From Tardiphaga sp. 709 (lineage in GTDB: Bacteria > Pseudomonadota > Alphaproteobacteria > Rhizobiales > Xanthobacteraceae), in the NCBI RefSeq assembly GCF_032401055.1, contig NZ_CP135529.1, positions 3,160,501 through 3,224,500 on the forward strand: a stretch of DNA of 64,000 bases, written 5' to 3'. Shown here piece by piece: positions 1-7,650 of this stretch; positions within the stretch are counted from its first letter, which is position 1, and every line of letters starts with the position of its first letter. The position numbers were made by a program, and so were the translations under genes. A model generated the notes under the pieces. That model saw only the letters and a program-made list of their open reading frames with translations. It was not told where the DNA came from and did no database searches.

Positions 1-622
1 CGCGGCTGGTGAGCAGCACCATGCCCTGCCCTGCATCAACCTTGGCCTGCGCCAGCGCGCCGGCCAGTTTGTCGAGCGCATTGTGACGGCCGACATCCTC
101 ACGCAACGCGACGATGCCGTCGGCCGGCGTCCAGAACGCCGCGGCGTGCACGGCGCGGGTCTGGATGTTGACCTTCTGCAGCGGCGACAGCGTCTCCATC
201 GCCGCCATGATCTGGTCGAAGGAGAACATGCCGCCGGGCGCGACGATGGCCGCCGGCTTAACGGCTTCCGAGATCGAGTCGATGCCACACAACCCGCAGC
301 CCGTCGGCCCGGCGATCTGCCGGCGCCGTGCGCTGATGCTCTCGGCCTTCTCGCCTGCGAGCCACATCCGCAGCTCAACGCCATCGTCGAATTCAACGGC
401 CTCGAAACTCTCGATCTCGTCGATCGAGGTGACCACGCCTTCGCTCAGGCTGAAGCCATAGGCGAAGTCGCGATAGTCCTGCGGCGTCCCCATCATGACG
501 GCATAGGTGCCGCCATTATAGGTGATCGCCAGCGCGGTCTCTTCCGGCACCGCGCGCAGCCCCTCGCTGACGCCGGACTGGCGCCAGATCTTGCGGGGGG
601 CTGAGCGAACCGGCTCGTGCAT
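1..622 (-). CDS. fdhD: Formate dehydrogenase accessory sulfurtransferase FdhD, C-terminus cut by window edge
   Basis: FdhD passes sulfur from a cysteine desulfurase to the molybdopterin cofactor before it enters formate dehydrogenase, in the cytoplasm. About 207 codons are present, from ATG at 622; the C-terminus lies off the left edge. The translation starts MHEPVRSAPRK, carries the family's C-x2-C loop as GPTGCGLCGIDS near residue 115, and later reads REDVGRHNALDK, a conserved FdhD signature. It starts 15 bp after the fdsA stop on the same strand, so it is the maturation gene of this operon (called fdsC in some systems). A small fdsD subunit gene often follows but would be outside the window. 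Confidence 0.95.
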   Translation of the reverse strand, partial: MHEPVRSAPRKIWRQSGVSEGLRAVPEETALAITYNGGTYAVMMGTPQDYRDFAYGFSLSEGVVTSIDEIESFEAVEFDDGVELRMWLAGEKAESISARRRQIAGPTGCGLCGIDSISEAVKPAAIVAPGGMFSFDQIMAAMETLSPLQKVNIQTRAVHAAAFWTPADGIVALREDVGRHNALDKLAGALAQAKVDAGQGMVLLTSR

Positions 623-637
623 GTCTGGTCTACAGAC

Positions 638-3547
638 CTACTCCGCGGCTTCCACGACAGGCATGGCGATCCGGCGCGACTGGCGGGCCTGCTCGTCATA
701 TTCCTTCTGCCACTCGGACGGACCGTTCGAGGGCGAGATCTGCACCGCCGTCACCTTGTATTCCGGGCAATTGGTGGCCCAGTCCGAGAACTCGGTGGTG
801 ATGACGTTGGCCTGCGTGGTCGGGTGATGGAAGGTCGTATAGACCACGCCCGGCGCCACGCGCTCGGTGATCAGCGCCCGCAGCGTCGTCTCGCCGGCGC
901 GGCTCTGCAGCTTCACCCAGTCGCCGTCGCGGATGCCACGCAGCTCGGCGTCATGCGGATGCAGCTCCAGACGATCCTCTTCATGCCAGACCACATTCTC
1001 GGTGCGCCGTGTCTGCGCGCCGACATTGTACTGACTGAGAATACGGCCGGTGGTGAGCAGCAGCGGGAAGCGCGGCCCGGTACGCTCGTCGGTGGCGATG
1101 TATTCGGTGAGCATGAACTTGCCCTTGCCGCGTACGAAGCCGTCCATATGCATGATGGGCGTGCCCAGAGGCTGCTTCTCGTTACACGGCCACTGCACCG
1201 AACCAACTTCCTCGAGCTTCGCATAGGAGACACCAGCGAAAGTCGGCGTCAGCGCTGCGATTTCATCCATGATCTCCGAAGGGTGGTTATATTTCATCTC
1301 ATAGCCGAGTGCCTTGGCGAATCCCAAGGTCACTTCCCAGTCCTCAAGACCATTTTTCGGCGACATCACCTTGCGGACGCGCTGAATGCGACGTTCGGCA
1401 TTGGTGAAAGTGCCGTTCTTCTCCAGGAAGGTGGAGCCCGGGAAGAATACGTGGGCGTAGTTCGCGGTCTCGTTCAGGAACAGGTCGTGGACAATGACAC
1501 ATTCCATCGCCGACAGCGCGGCAACCACATGCTTAGTGTTGGGGTCGGACTGCAGGATGTCTTCGCCCTGCACGTAGAGGCCCATGAACGTGCCTTCGGT
1601 GGCGGCATCGAACATGTTAGGAATGCGCAGGCCCGGCTCGCTGTTGAGCTTGACGTTCCACATCGCCTCGAACTGCTCACGCACCGCATCGCCCGAGATG
1701 TGGCGATAGCCAGGCAGCTCGTGCGGGAACGAGCCCATGTCGCAGGAACCCTGCACGTTGTTCTGGCCGCGCAGCGGATTCACGCCGACGCCCGGACGGC
1801 CGATATTGCCAGTCGCCATCGCGAGGTTGGCGATCGCGATCACGGTGGTCGAACCCTGGCTGTGCTCGGTGACGCCGAGACCGTAATAGATCGCACCGTT
1901 GCCACCGGTGGCGAACAAACGGGCCGCGGCGCGTAGCTCCTTCGGATCGACGCCGGTCATGATGGCGGTGGCTTCGGGGCTGTGGTTCGGCTGCGCGACA
2001 AAGGCCGCCCAGTCTTCGAACTCGCTCCAGTCACAGCGCTCGCGGATGAAAGTCTCGTCGGCGAGGCCTTCGGTGACGATGACATGCGCCAGCGCGGTGA
2101 GCACGGCGACATTGGTGCCGGGCATCAGGGGCAGATGGTGCTGTGCCTCGATATGGGCCGAGCGGACGATATCGGTTTGGCGCGGATCGACCACGATCAG
2201 CTTGGCGCCGGCGCGCAAACGCTTCTTCAGGCGCGACGCAAACACCGGATGGCCATCGGTCGGGTTCGCACCAATGATCATCACGACGTCGGTGTCTTCC
2301 ACCGAGTCAAAATCCTGCGTGCCGGCCGAGGTGCCGAAGGTCGAGGACAGGCCGTAGCCGGTCGGCGAATGGCAGACGCGCGCGCAAGTATCGACATTGT
2401 TGTTGCCGAAGCCGGCACGGATCAGCTTTTGCACGACGAAGACTTCTTCATTGGTGCAGCGTGACGAGGTGATGCCGCCGATCGAGTCCTTGCCGTATTT
2501 GGCCTGAATGCCCTTGAACTTCTTGGCCGCGAAATTGAAGGCCTCATCCCATGACACTTCCTGCCATGGATCGGTGATCTTCTCGCGGATCATCGGATTG
2601 AGGATGCGCTCCTTGTGGTTCGCATAGCCCCAGGCGAAACGGCCCTTGACGCAGGAATGGCCGCGATTGGCCTTGCCGTCCTTGTACGGCACCATGCGCA
2701 CCAGCTCCTCGCCGCGCATTTCCGCCTTGAAGGTACAGCCGACGCCGCAATAGGCGCAGGTGGTCACAGCGGAGTGCTCAGGCTGGCCGATCTCGATCAC
2801 GGCCTTCTCGGTCAGCGTCGCGGTCGGACAGGCCTGCACGCAGGCGCCGCAGGAGACGCATTCCGAACCCAGGAAGCTCTCGCTCATGCCCGGCGAAACG
2901 CGGCTCTCGAAACCGCGGCCGGAGATCGTCAGTGCGAAAGTGCCCTGAACTTCTTCGCAGGCGCGGACGCAGCGCGAGCAGACGATGCACTTGGAGGGGT
3001 CGTAGGTGAAGTACGGATTGGACTCATCCTTCGCCATCCAGTGATCGTTTTCGCAGGCTTCCGGCGAATTGTGGGTGTGCTTCGGGCCGGACTTGGCGAA
3101 CACATGGTTCTCGCCGTCATAACCGTAGCGCACGTCGCGCAGGCCGACCGCACCGGCCATGTCCTGCAATTCGCAATCGCCGTTGGCGGCGCAGGTGAGA
3201 CAGTCGAGCGGATGGTCGGAGATATAGAGCTCCATCACACCCTTGCGCAGCGCCGCGAGCCGCGCGTTCTGGGTATGAACCACGAGGCCGTCCATGGCCG
3301 GCGTGGTGCAGGAGGCCGGCGTGCCGGCGCGGCCTTCGATCTCGACGAGACAGAGGCGGCAGGAACCGAAGGCATCCACCATGTCGGTGGCGCAGAGTTT
3401 CGGAATCTGCGTGCCCATCTCCATGGCGGCGCGCATGATTGAGGTGCCCTCGGGCACCGAGACGCTCTGCCCGTCGATGGTCAGCGTGACCATCTTTTCG
3501 GACTTCGAGCGCGGCGTACCAAAATCGATTTCGTGAACGAGCGACAT
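638..3547 (-). CDS. fdsA: NAD-dependent formate dehydrogenase, catalytic alpha subunit FdsA
   Basis: Molybdenum (bis-MGD) catalytic subunit of the soluble FdsABG complex, which oxidises formate to CO2 and sends electrons to NAD+. At 969 aa it has the usual length. In order: a 2Fe-2S domain (Cys52, 63, 66, 80), a His-Cys3 4Fe-4S site (His112, Cys116, 119, 125), two 4Fe-4S ferredoxin motifs (Cys187-197 and Cys230-240), the 4Fe-4S of the Mo domain (Cys264, 267, 271, 299), then the molybdopterin oxidoreductase and dinucleotide-binding domains. VCHSPTGYG places the Mo-ligand Cys at 392 with the adjacent catalytic His393. It lies 11 bp after fdsB. A second Met at residue 19 is possible, but the M1 start has an AAGGAG-like site. 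Confidence 0.97.
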   Translation of the reverse strand: MSLVHEIDFGTPRSKSEKMVTLTIDGQSVSVPEGTSIMRAAMEMGTQIPKLCATDMVDAFGSCRLCLVEIEGRAGTPASCTTPAMDGLVVHTQNARLAALRKGVMELYISDHPLDCLTCAANGDCELQDMAGAVGLRDVRYGYDGENHVFAKSGPKHTHNSPEACENDHWMAKDESNPYFTYDPSKCIVCSRCVRACEEVQGTFALTISGRGFESRVSPGMSESFLGSECVSCGACVQACPTATLTEKAVIEIGQPEHSAVTTCAYCGVGCTFKAEMRGEELVRMVPYKDGKANRGHSCVKGRFAWGYANHKERILNPMIREKITDPWQEVSWDEAFNFAAKKFKGIQAKYGKDSIGGITSSRCTNEEVFVVQKLIRAGFGNNNVDTCARVCHSPTGYGLSSTFGTSAGTQDFDSVEDTDVVMIIGANPTDGHPVFASRLKKRLRAGAKLIVVDPRQTDIVRSAHIEAQHHLPLMPGTNVAVLTALAHVIVTEGLADETFIRERCDWSEFEDWAAFVAQPNHSPEATAIMTGVDPKELRAAARLFATGGNGAIYYGLGVTEHSQGSTTVIAIANLAMATGNIGRPGVGVNPLRGQNNVQGSCDMGSFPHELPGYRHISGDAVREQFEAMWNVKLNSEPGLRIPNMFDAATEGTFMGLYVQGEDILQSDPNTKHVVAALSAMECVIVHDLFLNETANYAHVFFPGSTFLEKNGTFTNAERRIQRVRKVMSPKNGLEDWEVTLGFAKALGYEMKYNHPSEIMDEIAALTPTFAGVSYAKLEEVGSVQWPCNEKQPLGTPIMHMDGFVRGKGKFMLTEYIATDERTGPRFPLLLTTGRILSQYNVGAQTRRTENVVWHEEDRLELHPHDAELRGIRDGDWVKLQSRAGETTLRALITERVAPGVVYTTFHHPTTQANVITTEFSDWATNCPEYKVTAVQISPSNGPSEWQKEYDEQARQSRRIAMPVVEAAE

Positions 3548-3558
3548 GTGTTGCTCCT

Positions 3559-5130
3559 TTACTCTGCGGCCTGAAGGCGCGATGGCGCCGGGCCGAAATC
3601 ATCAGGGAAATGTTTCAATGCGCTCATCACTGGATACGGCGTGAAGCCGCCCAGCGCGCAGAGCGAGCCGAACTTCATGGTGTTGGAGAGATCCTGCAGC
3701 ACGGCGATGTTCTCGGCGACGCGTTCGCCGCGGCGGATCTTGTCGATGGTCTCGACGCCGCGGGTGGAGCCGATGCGGCACGGCGTGCACTTGCCGCAGG
3801 ATTCGATGGCGCAGAATTCCATCGCGAAACGCGCCTGCTTCGACATGTCAACCGTATCGTCGAACACGACGATGCCGCCATGGCCGATCAGGCCGTCGCG
3901 CTTGGCGAAGGCCTCATAGTCGAACGGCGTGTCGAACAATTCGCGCGGGAAGTAGGCACCGAGCGGGCCGCCGACCTGCACCGCGCGAACGGGCTTGCCG
4001 GTGAAGGTGCCGCCGCCGATATCATCGACGAGCTCACCCAGCGTGATGCCGAAAGCGACTTCGAACAACCCGCCGAACTTGACGTTACCAGCGAGCTGGA
4101 TCGGCATCGTGCCGCGCGAGCGGCCCATGCCGTAATCCGCATAGGCCTTGGCGCCGTTGTCGAGGATGAACGGGATCGCCGCAAACGAGAGAACGTTGTT
4201 GATGACGGTTGGCTTGCCGAACAGGCCTTTATGGGCCGGCAGCGGCGGCTTGGCGCGGACGATGCCGCGACGGCCTTCGAGACTCTCCAGCAGCGAGGTC
4301 TCCTCGCCGCAGACATAGGCGCCGGCGCCGACGCGGACTTCGAGATCGAATGCGTGCGCCGAGCCGCGGATCTTGTCGCCGAGATAACCGGCGCGCTTGG
4401 CGGCGGCGATACCCGCATTCATCGCCTCGACGGCATGCGGATATTCCGAACGGATATAGATGTAACCTTTTGTGGCGCCCACCGCGATGCCGGCAATGGT
4501 CATGCCCTCGATCACCACAAAGGGATCGCCTTCCATGATCATGCGGTCGGCGAAGGTGCCGCTGTCGCCCTCGTCCGCATTGCAGACGATGAATTTGCGA
4601 TCGGCTTTGGTATCGGCCACCGTCTTCCACTTGATACCGGTCGGGAAGCCGGCGCCGCCGCGGCCACGCAGGCCGGAAGTGGTGACGTCGGCAATGATGC
4701 CGGCGCTATCCAGCGTCAGCGCGCGCACGAGGCCCTTGTAGCCGCCATGCGCGATGTAATCCTCGACCGAACGGGGATCGACGACGCCGCAGCGCACAAA
4801 GGTCAGACGTGTCTGCTTCTTGAGCCACGGAATCTCCTCCGCGACACCAAGACGCAGCGCATGCGGGCCGTTTGCGACCATCGCATCGAGCACCGAAGCA
4901 ACATCTTTCTCTTCGACCGGTCCGAAGGCGACGCGACCTTGCGGCGTCGCGACTTCGATCATCGGTTCCAGCCACAGCAATCCGCGCGAACCGGGGCGAA
5001 TGATCTCGATTGCGAGCTTGCGCGTCGCGGCCTGGGCCTCGAAGGCAGAGACAAGTTCATCGGCGCCGACCGAAACGGCAGCAGCGTCGCGCGGAATGTA
5101 GATCTTCAGAGTTTTATCAGACGATGTCAT
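3559..5130 (-). CDS. fdsB: NAD-dependent formate dehydrogenase, FMN/NAD-binding beta subunit FdsB
   Basis: NuoF-like diaphorase subunit that binds FMN and NAD+ and reduces NAD+ with electrons from FdsA. It has 523 aa. The glycine-rich nucleotide-binding motif GRGGAGFPTG is at residues 156-165. The C-terminal 4Fe-4S site is formed by Cys445, 448 and 451 (SCGKCTPC) and Cys491. About 100 N-terminal residues precede the NuoF core, as in HoxF/FdsB-type subunits. The ATG overlaps the fdsG stop by 4 bp, indicating translational coupling in the operon fdsG-fdsB-fdsA-fdhD. Confidence 0.96.
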   Translation of the reverse strand: MTSSDKTLKIYIPRDAAAVSVGADELVSAFEAQAATRKLAIEIIRPGSRGLLWLEPMIEVATPQGRVAFGPVEEKDVASVLDAMVANGPHALRLGVAEEIPWLKKQTRLTFVRCGVVDPRSVEDYIAHGGYKGLVRALTLDSAGIIADVTTSGLRGRGGAGFPTGIKWKTVADTKADRKFIVCNADEGDSGTFADRMIMEGDPFVVIEGMTIAGIAVGATKGYIYIRSEYPHAVEAMNAGIAAAKRAGYLGDKIRGSAHAFDLEVRVGAGAYVCGEETSLLESLEGRRGIVRAKPPLPAHKGLFGKPTVINNVLSFAAIPFILDNGAKAYADYGMGRSRGTMPIQLAGNVKFGGLFEVAFGITLGELVDDIGGGTFTGKPVRAVQVGGPLGAYFPRELFDTPFDYEAFAKRDGLIGHGGIVVFDDTVDMSKQARFAMEFCAIESCGKCTPCRIGSTRGVETIDKIRRGERVAENIAVLQDLSNTMKFGSLCALGGFTPYPVMSALKHFPDDFGPAPSRLQAAE

Positions 5131-5618
5131 CGCTGTGCCTCCGCGACCAGCGCATCGATGCGCTTCTCATCGAGGCGGCCAACCAGACGGCCATCCAGCA
5201 TCGCCGATGGTGCTGTGGCGCAGAGCCCGAGGCAATAGATCGGCTCCAATGTAACGCGCTGATCCGCCGTCGTGTTTCCAAACTTTACACCCAATTTCGC
5301 TTCCGCGCGTGCCGCCAGTGCGTCGCCGCCAGCCGCTTGGCAGGCTTCCGCGCGGCAGATTTTCAGCACGTGCTTGCCAGCCGGCTCGTGGCGGAAGTCG
5401 TGATAGAAAGTGAACACGCCATGGACCTCGGCGCGCGACAGGTTACGCGCCAGCGCGATCATCGGGATCGCCGGCTCCGGCACATAACCGAAGGCTTCCT
5501 GCATCGCATGCAGGATCACGATCACGCCGCCTTCCACATGGGACAGGCTCTCGATGATCTCGGTGCCTCGGTCGGCACTCCAAGACTCATAAGCATTGGG
5601 CTCGTAGGCTGCGTTCAT
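5127..5618 (-). CDS. fdsG: NAD-dependent formate dehydrogenase, 2Fe-2S gamma subunit FdsG
   Basis: NuoE-like thioredoxin-fold subunit carrying one 2Fe-2S cluster; with FdsB it forms the NADH-forming module of formate dehydrogenase. 163 aa. The four ligands are visible as Cys88 and Cys93 (KICRAEACQ) and Cys129 and Cys133 (YCLGLC). It is the first gene of the fds operon. The 177 bp between it and the upstream LysR gene holds an inverted repeat placed right before the ATG, so the operon is probably switched by that regulator. Confidence 0.95.
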   Translation of the reverse strand: MNAAYEPNAYESWSADRGTEIIESLSHVEGGVIVILHAMQEAFGYVPEPAIPMIALARNLSRAEVHGVFTFYHDFRHEPAGKHVLKICRAEACQAAGGDALAARAEAKLGVKFGNTTADQRVTLEPIYCLGLCATAPSAMLDGRLVGRLDEKRIDALVAEAQR

Positions 5619-5629
5619 CCCGGTACTCG

Positions 5630-5682
5630 ATTGATCTTATGACTGGAAACCAATCAAAATTGGAATCGATCCAAAGATCAAT
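5630..5682. promoter_or_regulatory. Inverted repeats upstream of fdsG, candidate LysR operator
   Basis: ATTGATCTT at 5630-5638 is matched by its exact complement AAGATCAAT at 5674-5682. Nested inside is CCAAT (5650-5654) facing ATTGG (5659-5663). The array begins 12 bp upstream of the fdsG start codon. The spacing is larger than a classic T-N11-A LysR box, so the outer and inner repeats may be two subsites. The role is inferred from position only. Confidence 0.5.
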
Positions 5683-5795
5683 AAAGCTGTCTCATGCTGC
5701 GATACGGAAACGGTATCGACACCCGGCGAAATCGATGAATTTGAAATGGTTAGCTTGGTTGCAACGCAGCAATTACAGCGCCCGAAACGAAGGTC

Positions 5796-6695
5796 TTACG
5801 CCTCCAGCGACGGCGCAACCTCCCGGGCGATCTGGACCAGAGTCGCCACCAGCGGGGTCATGGGATCGCGCTGAGGCACCACGAGGCCGACGCCATAATT
5901 CACCACGGGATCGACGATCGGGATCATGCGCACCGAGTCAGTGGCGGTCAGGCCCAGCGTCTCCGCCAGCTTGGCCGGCATCACGCTGGCCCAGCGGCCG
6001 GTCTTCACATGGGTATAGAGCACGATAATCGAATTCGACGTCAGCATCGGCATCGCCTCGGCGCCGACCGACTTCAGGGCACGATCAATGATGCGTCGAT
6101 TCTGCATGTCGGGGGTCAGCAGGCACAGTGGCACCTGGCCGACTTCGGACCAGGTGATACTCTTGCGATCACCGAACATGCTGTCTGGCGAGGTCAGCAG
6201 CCGGTAGCTTTCTTTATAAAGCGGGATCGAACGCACTTTGCCGAGCGGTTCATTCTCGATGTAGGTCAGGCCCGCATCGACTTCGAGATTTTCAAGCAGA
6301 CCGAGCACGGCTGTGGAGGTGCAGGACACGATGCGAAACCGCACATCAGGATGCCGCGCACGAAACGGCGTCGTCAGCGAGGCGACCATGCCGAGCACCG
6401 TGGGAATTGCGGCGATGCGGATCTCGCCGGACAGACTGTCCTTGAGGCCGTTGATTTCCTGCTTCATCGCACGAGCATCGCCGACGATGCGGCGTGCCCA
6501 ATCGAGCGCGCGTTCGCCTTCCGGCGTGAAACCCTGGAAGCGCGAGCCGCGCTGCACCAGCATCACGCCGAGCATGTCCTCGAGCTGCTTGAGGCTGGTG
6601 GACATGGTGGGCTGCGTCACGCCGCAAGCTTCCGCGGCACGGCCGAAATGCCGTTCCTTCGCCAGCGACAACAGCAGTTCAAGTTTTTCGATCAA
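5796..6695 (-). CDS. LysR-family regulator, probable activator of the fds operon
   Basis: N-terminal winged helix-turn-helix with the typical LysR pattern (HFGRAAEACGVTQPTMSTSLKQ) followed by a periplasmic-binding-protein-like effector domain. With the TTG codon at 6695 (IEKLELLLSLAKE follows) the protein is 299 aa, normal for LysR, and a GGAGCGGGG stretch sits 6 bp upstream. The open frame runs on to an ATG at 6821, but the extra 42 residues do not look like LysR sequence. It lies directly upstream of fdsG in the same direction, the place of FdsR in other fds clusters. Formate or a related one-carbon signal as effector is inferred. Confidence 0.88.
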   Translation of the reverse strand: MIEKLELLLSLAKERHFGRAAEACGVTQPTMSTSLKQLEDMLGVMLVQRGSRFQGFTPEGERALDWARRIVGDARAMKQEINGLKDSLSGEIRIAAIPTVLGMVASLTTPFRARHPDVRFRIVSCTSTAVLGLLENLEVDAGLTYIENEPLGKVRSIPLYKESYRLLTSPDSMFGDRKSITWSEVGQVPLCLLTPDMQNRRIIDRALKSVGAEAMPMLTSNSIIVLYTHVKTGRWASVMPAKLAETLGLTATDSVRMIPIVDPVVNYGVGLVVPQRDPMTPLVATLVQIAREVAPSLEA

Positions 6696-6971
6696 GGGAC
6701 GCCCCGCTCCGACCACATCATTTTTGCCGAGGTGCGGCGCGACGATCGCGTGTGTGGCCTTCGGTGTCCGCCCTCGGGGCAAAGCATATGGTGCGAAGCC
6801 GCCTTGCCGCAACCATCGCAACGGGACGAGCAGAGATCAGCCCCAGCCAAGCTTCCCGCTTCAAGATAGAATCTGGTTGGGGTCTTTGGGCGGTCTGCTT
6901 CGTCGCGGGGTCCAAGGCCCCGGCGACGACAGCAAACGGCAAGTACGATCAGCAAGAAGGCTGATCCGAGA

Positions 6972-7178
6972 TCAACCCAGGCGGCTGATCTGCTCTTCGG
7001 TCACGACACGCTCGATGTTCTCGGACTTGCTCTTAATCCGGTAACGCGGGCGACCGTCGGCTTCGATCGGAAGGCGAGAGGTGATGGTGTAGATGCTGCG
7101 TTCCTTGATAGTGGAACGGCCCTGCGGCCCCTGCAGCTGGTGGTGAACGTCCTCATTAATTGCGTAGTTATGCGCCAT
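6972..7178 (-). CDS. Small conserved hypothetical protein, 68 aa
   Basis: A 68-residue soluble protein without cysteines or membrane segments, rich in charged residues (MAHNYAINEDVHHQLQ...ERVVTEEQISRLG). A GGAGAG Shine-Dalgarno sequence lies about 9 bp before the ATG, and the codon use matches its neighbours. I recall near-identical small proteins as conserved hypotheticals in Bradyrhizobium relatives, but I know no function. It is a single-gene unit with its own 5' region. Confidence 0.75.
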   Translation of the reverse strand: MAHNYAINEDVHHQLQGPQGRSTIKERSIYTITSRLPIEADGRPRYRIKSKSENIERVVTEEQISRLG

Positions 7179-7650
7179 TATTCATACTCTCCACGATGAG
7201 CGGCTTTTAGCCACAACTTGCTCAAAAAGCAAGAAATCTCTAGCAATTTCGGTCAGATAGCTCGTCAGTCCTGATATGCAACGATGGGCAACAGGTCATA
7301 ATTTGGACGCCTCTGCGACCAATTCCATCTCATGCTGCCGATCCGGTCAGCAGCAATTCTGTCGTTTTCAGAGGGGGTTGGACTGATTCAAGGGCGTGCC
7401 TTCATGACACAGTTCCCGCGCCCTTTCCGCGTTAGCAATAATCATGGAATACCGGCCGGGCCACTCGAAATTGTGCCCCCAAAAGCCGAAAAACCACCGG
7501 CAGGGCATTGCCGGTGGTTTCGGAGATTTACAGCAGAGTGCGCGAGTCTCCTTGAAGACTTAGGGCCGTCAAAAATTTGCCGGCTGCGCACGAAAATATT
7601 ACATGAGCCAGAATGTTGAGCGCAATACCTGATTTGCTCAATCAAATATA
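7179..7650. other. Intergenic region without a convincing gene
   Basis: 472 bp between two minus-strand genes. The right part holds the terminator of the TPR gene. The left part is more AT-rich and probably carries the promoter of the 68-aa gene (AT-rich stretch around 7200-7280). Open frames of 60-95 codons here show no family resemblance. Confidence 0.6.
7491..7520 (-). terminator. Rho-independent terminator of the TPR/glycosyltransferase gene
   Basis: A perfect 12-bp stem (AAACCACCGGCA at 7491-7502 with its complement at 7509-7520) and a 6-nt loop. On the minus strand the stem is followed by TTTTCGGCTTTT. It lies 130 bp past the stop of the TPR gene. The A-rich and T-rich flanks could make it work in both directions. 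Confidence 0.75.

Noticed and set aside
617-1936. Long open frame (439 codons) on the plus strand opposite fdsA
   Set aside because: fdsA on the other strand is certain. High GC with strong third-position bias keeps antisense frames open; this one has no family resemblance and no ribosome-binding site.
3610-5238. 542-codon frame antisense to fdsB, and similar frames at 20808-22448, 28440-30413, 34629-36197 and 58324-59748
   Set aside because: Each mirrors a well-supported gene on the other strand. Their composition (rich in Arg, Ala, His and Gln) is that of antisense translation.
6900-6929. Hairpin with a bulge downstream of the 68-aa gene as a terminator
   Set aside because: The stem is good (TCGTCGC/GCGACGA plus GGGG/CCCC), but no T-run follows on either strand, so I do not call it a terminator.
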